A stretch of 9,304 bases of DNA from Clostridia bacterium (GTDB lineage: Bacteria > Bacillota > Clostridia > Christensenellales > UBA1242). The stretch covers positions 1 to 9,304 of the forward strand of contig JAFYCH010000046.1 of assembly GCA_017539765.1 (NCBI GenBank), given 5' to 3'. Shown here in pieces: positions 5,625 through 9,304 of this stretch. The notes under the pieces were generated by a model. That model worked only from the letters and a program-made list of their open reading frames with translations, searched no databases and was not told the origin of the DNA. Positions within the stretch are counted from its first letter, which is position 1, and each line of letters begins with the position of its first letter. The translations under genes were made by a program, and so were the position numbers.

Positions 5625-6866
5625 ATGGAATTAGCACTTTTAGTTATATTATCAGTTTTGGTGGTTGCATCTTTGGTTATGAATTTTGTTTTGCTCAAAA
5701 AAAAGTCAAGCAGCAGTGGCGTTGATATTTTGGTAGAGCAAAAGAAACTTTTTGATGCGACAATAGAAAGAATAAAAGAACAAAACGAAAAACAAATGGA
5801 ACTTGCCAAAACATTAAACAATTCTCAAATAGAGTTAATCAAAGTTTACAATGACCATAATGTAGAGAACATAAAACTTTTGACTGAGTCTAACGTAAAG
5901 GAACTTGCAGGCATAAGCCAAAAGATGGCAGAACTTGTAAAAAACAATTCAGAACAAATGGAAAAACTTCAAGCCAGCAACGAAAAGAAACTTGACGAAA
6001 TGCGAACAGTTGTTGACGAAAAACTAAATGCAACTCTTCAGGACAGACTCAACAAAAGTTTTGCGATTGTCAGTGAACAACTTCAGGCACTTAACAAGGG
6101 ACTTGGAGAAATGCAAAATTTGGCAGTTGGTGTTGGTGACCTTAAAAGAGTAATTACAAATGTAAAAACTCGTGGTACTTTTGGAGAAGTTCAACTTGGC
6201 AATTTGCTTGAGCAGATGCTTGCTCCATATCAATATCAAAGTCAAATCAATACAAATCCAGAAAACAGCGACAGGGTAGATTTTGTAATCAATCTTCCTG
6301 GCAAAGATGACAGAGATTTATTGCTTCCTGTTGACGCAAAATTTCCCATGGAAGACTATTTGCGTCTTCAAGATGCATTTGACACAGCAGATGCGACTCA
6401 AATAGAAAAGTGTAGAAAAGCACTTGAAACCAGAATAAAAGAAGAAGCAAAAAAGATAAAAACAAAATATATTTGTGTTCCAAAAACAACAGACTTTGCA
6501 ATTATGTATCTTGCAACAGAAGGGCTTTATAGTGAAGTTATAAAAAATACTGGATTGGTTGAAAGACTTCAACAAGAATTTCACATTTTGATTTGTGGTC
6601 CAACAACACTGTCAGCACTTTTAAATTCACTTCAAATGGGTTTCAAAACTCTTGCAATAGAAAAGCGTAGTGCGGAAATTTGGAATATGCTTTCTGTGTT
6701 CAAAAAAGAGTTTTCAACCTATGTTGAACTTCTTGAAAAAACACAAAAGAAGCTTTCTGAAGCAAGCACAACAATAGAAGATGCATCAAAAAAGAGTCAA
6801 AAAATTTCAAAACAGCTTTCTAAGGTAGACGACATTGGTTCACCTGCTGGTGAAATTGAAGATTAA
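5625..6866 (+). CDS. rmuC: RmuC family DNA recombination protein
   Basis: 413 residues. RmuC limits recombination between short inverted repeats in E. coli and carries a PD-(D/E)XK-nuclease-like core; its exact substrate is not settled. Residues 1-25 form an N-terminal membrane helix followed by K-K-K, and ~30-175 are a long Lys/Glu/Gln-rich coiled coil, the normal RmuC layout. The RmuC domain (~180-385) begins with R-G-T-F-G-E (Glu188) and continues with R-V-D-F-V-I (Asp219) and L-L-P-V-D-A-K-F-P (Asp237, Lys239). The D...DxK arrangement fits the nuclease core. A second helical region ends the protein. It is somewhat shorter than E. coli RmuC (about 475). It is a single-gene unit, with its own promoter and terminator. 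The ATG has no Shine-Dalgarno site and lies at the predicted transcription start. The next in-frame Met (codon 20) would remove most of the membrane helix, so the first ATG is preferred. Confidence 0.93.
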   Translation: MELALLVILSVLVVASLVMNFVLLKKKSSSSGVDILVEQKKLFDATIERIKEQNEKQMELAKTLNNSQIELIKVYNDHNVENIKLLTESNVKELAGISQKMAELVKNNSEQMEKLQASNEKKLDEMRTVVDEKLNATLQDRLNKSFAIVSEQLQALNKGLGEMQNLAVGVGDLKRVITNVKTRGTFGEVQLGNLLEQMLAPYQYQSQINTNPENSDRVDFVINLPGKDDRDLLLPVDAKFPMEDYLRLQDAFDTADATQIEKCRKALETRIKEEAKKIKTKYICVPKTTDFAIMYLATEGLYSEVIKNTGLVERLQQEFHILICGPTTLSALLNSLQMGFKTLAIEKRSAEIWNMLSVFKKEFSTYVELLEKTQKKLSEASTTIEDASKKSQKISKQLSKVDDIGSPAGEIED

Positions 6867-6871
6867 ATAAG

Positions 6872-6905
6872 AAGATTGAGTGCAAAAGCATTTCAATCTT
6901 TTTTT
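6872..6905 (+). terminator. Intrinsic terminator after rmuC
   Basis: AAGATTGA at 6872-6879 pairs with TCAATCTT at 6893-6900. The inner TGC (6881-6883) pairs with GCA (6888-6890) around an AAAA loop, with a small bulge between the two helices. A run of seven Ts spans 6899-6905. The stop codon of rmuC is 5 nt upstream. Confidence 0.85.
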
Positions 6906-6937
6906 GTGTTATTGGTGGCTATGTTTACATATTTTTT

Positions 6938-6968
6938 TAATATTTACGCAAACTTTTCTTGTAGGTGA
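6938..6968 (+). promoter_or_regulatory. Possible -10 box and ribosome binding site of the VanW gene
   Basis: TAATAT at 6938-6943 is the best -10 candidate between the rmuC terminator and the VanW gene, but I see no good -35 at 16-18 bp. AGGTGA at 6963-6968 matches the 3' part of the anti-Shine-Dalgarno complement, 3 nt before the ATG at 6972, a short but workable spacing for that register. Confidence 0.35.
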
Positions 6969-6971
6969 AGT

Positions 6972-8402
6972 ATGAGAATAAAAAAGAAAAGAAATATCAT
7001 TTTAAGCACTTTACTTTTTTCAATTGTTGCGTTTATGACAATTGCAGGAATGTTTGTGGGGTATCAAAGAGACATAAGGTTTACAAAAAATGTGTTCATA
7101 AATGGCAATGATGTAAAAGGTTACACGGTTGAAAAAGCAAGCAGGGTTGTTGCTGACAATATGAAAAAAAGTTTGGAAGACATAAACATAAAAATCATTT
7201 ATCAAGACAAAACTTGGCAGTTTGACCAAACTGATTTTGAAATTGATGATGCTGTAAAAAATGTTGTGAATACTGCTTTTAAAACAAGCAAGTTTTCAAA
7301 CAGAGATGCTGTGAATTTTGTAAGTGGAAAAACAGGTAATTTCAAAACTGCCATCAACGAAGTTTTTGTTGACTTTGACAAAAAGATTCAAGACATTGTT
7401 AATGAAATAGAAGTGCCTGCACAAGATGCCACCATTGAGTTTAAACCAGACAGCAAAAAAATGTTTAATGTAATCGGAGCGAAAAATGGTGTTGAAGTTG
7501 ACAAAGAAAGGTTGGTCGCCGACTTAAAATCTCAATTTTTAAAAAGTAAGGACATAATGGTTTTTGTTCATACAAAGCCGGTTGTCCCAAAAATTGATAG
7601 TGACTATTTTTCTGACAAACTTTCACTTCAATCAAAGTTTTCAACCAGCATAAAGGGTAGTCAGGCAGGCAGAAGAAATAACGTGACAGTAGCCCTACAA
7701 AAAATAAATGGCACAGTTGTTAAACCAAATGAAATTGTAAGTTTCAATGCACTCACTTCGCCACAAGATGCCTCTGGTGGTTATCAAGATGCAATTATTA
7801 TTTTAAATGGCAAATACACAAACGGCGTTGGTGGCGGACTTTGTCAAGCCAGCACAACACTGTACAATGCATGTGTCCTTGCAAATTTGGAAATTGAAGA
7901 AGTTCACAAACACACAATACCTGTGCATTATGTAGAGCATGCACTTGATGCAATGATAAGTGACGGCTATGCAGATATGATTTTTAAAAACACAAGCGAA
8001 AATAACATTTATATAAAATCTTATGTAAGTGGTGACGATGCTGTTGTGGAAATTTATGGCAAAAGTATTCCCGACGGCATAACAATAAAAAGAGTTGCAG
8101 AAGAAGTGGCAGTTATTCCACACGAGGGTGACAAAGTTGTTGTTGATACTACGGGTGAATATGCCGACAAGGTTTTGTATAAGGGTGAATATTACAGATT
8201 AAAGTGGCCAAGTGAAGGCTATGAGTCAAAAGCATACAAAGAGTATTACAAAGATGGACAACTTGTTAAAAGAGAAGAAATTCGTCACGAGAAATATCAG
8301 CCACAACAAGGTGTTGTTATTGAAGGGGCACAAGAACTGCCTGAAGGTTTTGTTCTTCCTAAGCAAGATGTGACCATATACCCACCACAAAAGCAACAAT
8401 AG
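6972..8402 (+). CDS. VanW family protein with peptidoglycan-binding-like and G5-like domains
   Basis: 476 residues, in the range of YoaR-type VanW proteins of Firmicutes. An N-terminal membrane anchor (basic M-R-I-K-K-K-R then a helix at ~10-30) places the rest outside the cell. Residues ~40-200 fit the PG_binding_4 (peptidoglycan-binding-like) region often paired with VanW. The VanW domain (~225-360) shows V-V-K-P-N-E-I-V-S-F-N, the signature G285-V-G-G-G-L-C291-Q-A-S-T-T-L-Y-N-A, then H-T-I-P-V-H-Y-V and D-A-M-I-S-D-G-Y-A-D. The conserved Cys291 is present. The C-terminal ~375-450 resembles a G5 domain (Y-K-D-G-Q-L-V-K-R-E-E-I-R ... G-V-V-I-E-G), and the tail is rich in Pro and Gln. VanW is named from vancomycin-resistance clusters, but its biochemical role is unknown and no other van gene is here. 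It is a single-gene unit, probably a cell-wall-associated protein, not a resistance gene. Confidence 0.9.
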   Translation: MRIKKKRNIILSTLLFSIVAFMTIAGMFVGYQRDIRFTKNVFINGNDVKGYTVEKASRVVADNMKKSLEDINIKIIYQDKTWQFDQTDFEIDDAVKNVVNTAFKTSKFSNRDAVNFVSGKTGNFKTAINEVFVDFDKKIQDIVNEIEVPAQDATIEFKPDSKKMFNVIGAKNGVEVDKERLVADLKSQFLKSKDIMVFVHTKPVVPKIDSDYFSDKLSLQSKFSTSIKGSQAGRRNNVTVALQKINGTVVKPNEIVSFNALTSPQDASGGYQDAIIILNGKYTNGVGGGLCQASTTLYNACVLANLEIEEVHKHTIPVHYVEHALDAMISDGYADMIFKNTSENNIYIKSYVSGDDAVVEIYGKSIPDGITIKRVAEEVAVIPHEGDKVVVDTTGEYADKVLYKGEYYRLKWPSEGYESKAYKEYYKDGQLVKREEIRHEKYQPQQGVVIEGAQELPEGFVLPKQDVTIYPPQKQQ

Positions 8403-8414
8403 TTTATAGTTATC

Positions 8415-8450
8415 AAATACAGACAACAGCTTGTTGTCTGTATTTTATTT
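8415..8450 (+). terminator. Intrinsic terminator after the VanW gene
   Basis: A perfect 14-bp stem (8415-8428 with 8432-8445, core ACAGACAACA / TGTTGTCTGT) around a GCT loop. A broken T-tract (TTTTATTT) covers its 3' edge and beyond. The arms are nearly symmetrical, so some activity in the other direction is possible. Confidence 0.85.
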
Positions 8451-8454
8451 AATA

Positions 8455-8483
8455 TTGACAATTAATGTTTGTTGTGCTATTAT
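8455..8483 (+). promoter_or_regulatory. Near-consensus promoter of the right-edge gene
   Basis: Perfect TTGACA at 8455-8460, a 17-bp spacer, and TATTAT at 8478-8483 with TGC at 8475-8477 as an extended -10. Transcription should start near 8490, right at the AAAGGA Shine-Dalgarno site (8490-8495), giving a leader of about 15 nt. Confidence 0.85.
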
Positions 8484-8504
8484 CTTTGCAAAGGAAAATA
8501 TAAG

Positions 8505-9304
8505 ATGAGCTTAAAAGAATATTTTGAGATGAGAAAAAAGCAAAAAGAAATAAAAGCCAAACATGATAGACTTCAAAAAATGCTAAAAGCAGATAAAGCC
8601 AAAGCGCAAGAAATTTTAAACAATTTCAGCTTTGTTGTTCAAAGAACTCCAAGAAATGGTGATATAAATGGAGCATTTAGAAGAATTATTGATGAACATA
8701 ATATGGAGTATTGTTTTATTCCTGAAATATGGGGATTATTTCCTATGGCTCATAAAATGGCAATAATGATTAAGTTTAGTCAAAAGCATAACAAATATCA
8801 TTTAACATTAGACGATTTTTGTTTGCCAACTGAAAAGTATAAACAAGAGGAAAATATTATGCATATTGAGGAATTGGTTGGTGTTGACAAACTTGTTATT
8901 GATTATGATGAAACAAAAATGTCAAAGGCGCTTCCTGTTCTTGTTGAACTGCTTTCTTATGAAGATAAGATGAAAGAAAAAATCTTTAAAAGAAATATGC
9001 AAAACTATAAGACAATTTTAGATTTTAAATCAATAGAAGAATTAAAATATTTGATTGATGGAAATGAAAAAAAGTTTGGCTTATATTTTAAAGAAACACT
9101 TTTATCTAATCCAAAAGCAATGGGTGCTGCTGTTTATCAATATGTAAATAATATAGAAAACAGAGCAACTTTGCAAGCAATTGATATTATGGAAAATGTT
9201 TCATATTATGCAAGTGAGGCAAAAAATCTAGTCAGTTTTTATCAAGCATATTGTAATTATTGGACAAGAGATAAAGCGTATAATATTAAAAATGTATTTG
9301 GCAG
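8505..9304 (+). CDS. Protein of unknown function, 3' end cut by window edge
   Basis: An ATG at 8505 opens 266 codons with no stop before the right edge. AAAGGA at 8490-8495 lies 9 nt upstream and a near-consensus promoter precedes it, so this is a real, independently expressed gene. I do not recognise the family. The first ~40 residues (M-S-L-K-E-Y-F-E-M-R-K-K-Q-K, then more Lys/Glu/Gln) are highly charged and helical, probably a coiled coil. A mixed region at ~43-135 contains F-V-V-Q-R-T-P-R-N-G-D-I-N-G, C70, P-E-I-W-G-L-F-P and T-L-D-D-F-C-L-P. From ~140 on it is largely helical and rich in Tyr, Asn and Lys. There is no signal peptide or membrane helix, so it is likely cytosolic. Its Leu codons (mainly TTA/TTG) and higher A+T differ from the ATPase and VanW genes, which favour CTT. 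That hints at a fast-evolving or accessory gene. Confidence 0.8.
   Translation, partial: MSLKEYFEMRKKQKEIKAKHDRLQKMLKADKAKAQEILNNFSFVVQRTPRNGDINGAFRRIIDEHNMEYCFIPEIWGLFPMAHKMAIMIKFSQKHNKYHLTLDDFCLPTEKYKQEENIMHIEELVGVDKLVIDYDETKMSKALPVLVELLSYEDKMKEKIFKRNMQNYKTILDFKSIEELKYLIDGNEKKFGLYFKETLLSNPKAMGAAVYQYVNNIENRATLQAIDIMENVSYYASEAKNLVSFYQAYCNYWTRDKAYNIKNVFG

Noticed and set aside
7803..8123. Minus-strand cysteine-rich frame opposite the VanW domain
   Set aside because: The Cys codons arise from complementing common GCA/ACA codons of the VanW gene. There is no ribosome binding site, unlike the small gene at 1426-1563.
6972..8402. VanW gene as part of a vancomycin-resistance cluster
   Set aside because: No VanR/S/H/A/X/Y-type genes nearby, and VanW-domain proteins are common in Clostridia outside resistance loci.

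Overview
The window is about two-thirds A+T. It uses the standard genetic code (TGG for Trp, no in-frame TGA), Shine-Dalgarno sites of the GGAG/AAGGAG type, TTGACA/TATAAT promoters often carrying a TGn extended -10, and short intrinsic terminators. Together with a Big_3-type lipoprotein, a VanW-family protein, a U32 peptidase start and a small bacterial PH-domain protein, this points to a low-GC Gram-positive, most likely an uncultured gut-type Clostridia/Firmicutes lineage. The exact taxon cannot be read from the sequence. There is no tRNA, rRNA, CRISPR array, insertion sequence, phage module or recognisable defence island. It reads as a chromosomal segment of mostly single-gene transcription units with two poorly characterised genes in it.

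Layout. Bases 1-57 (minus) hold the first 19 codons of a U32-family peptidase running off the left edge. A 121-bp divergent gap leads to a surface lipoprotein (179-1429, plus) with an Ig-like domain and a right-handed beta-helix. Its stop overlaps by 4 bp the stop of a 45-codon, cysteine-rich zinc-ribbon-like gene on the minus strand (1426-1563). That small gene is divergent from a P2A-type Ca2+-transporting ATPase (1674-4331, plus). Next comes a two-gene operon with its own strong promoter and terminator: a soluble bacterial PH-domain protein (4412-4795) and a 236-residue protein of unknown function (4817-5527). Then rmuC (5625-6866), whose near-consensus promoter lies so close to its ATG that the message should be leaderless, followed by a terminator. 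A VanW-domain membrane-anchored protein (6972-8402) follows, with a 14-bp-stem terminator. A textbook promoter (8455-8483) then drives an unrecognised gene (8505 onward) cut by the right edge.

How the genes relate. Three products belong to the cell envelope: the lipoprotein, the Ca2+ pump and the VanW/peptidoglycan-binding-like protein. One is linked to DNA maintenance (RmuC). Apart from the PH-domain/unknown pair, the terminators and promoters separate the units, so a common pathway is not supported. The best leads for new biology are the four-CXXC microprotein, the two unknown proteins and the leaderless geometry of rmuC. I do not see convincing evidence of a novel multi-gene system.
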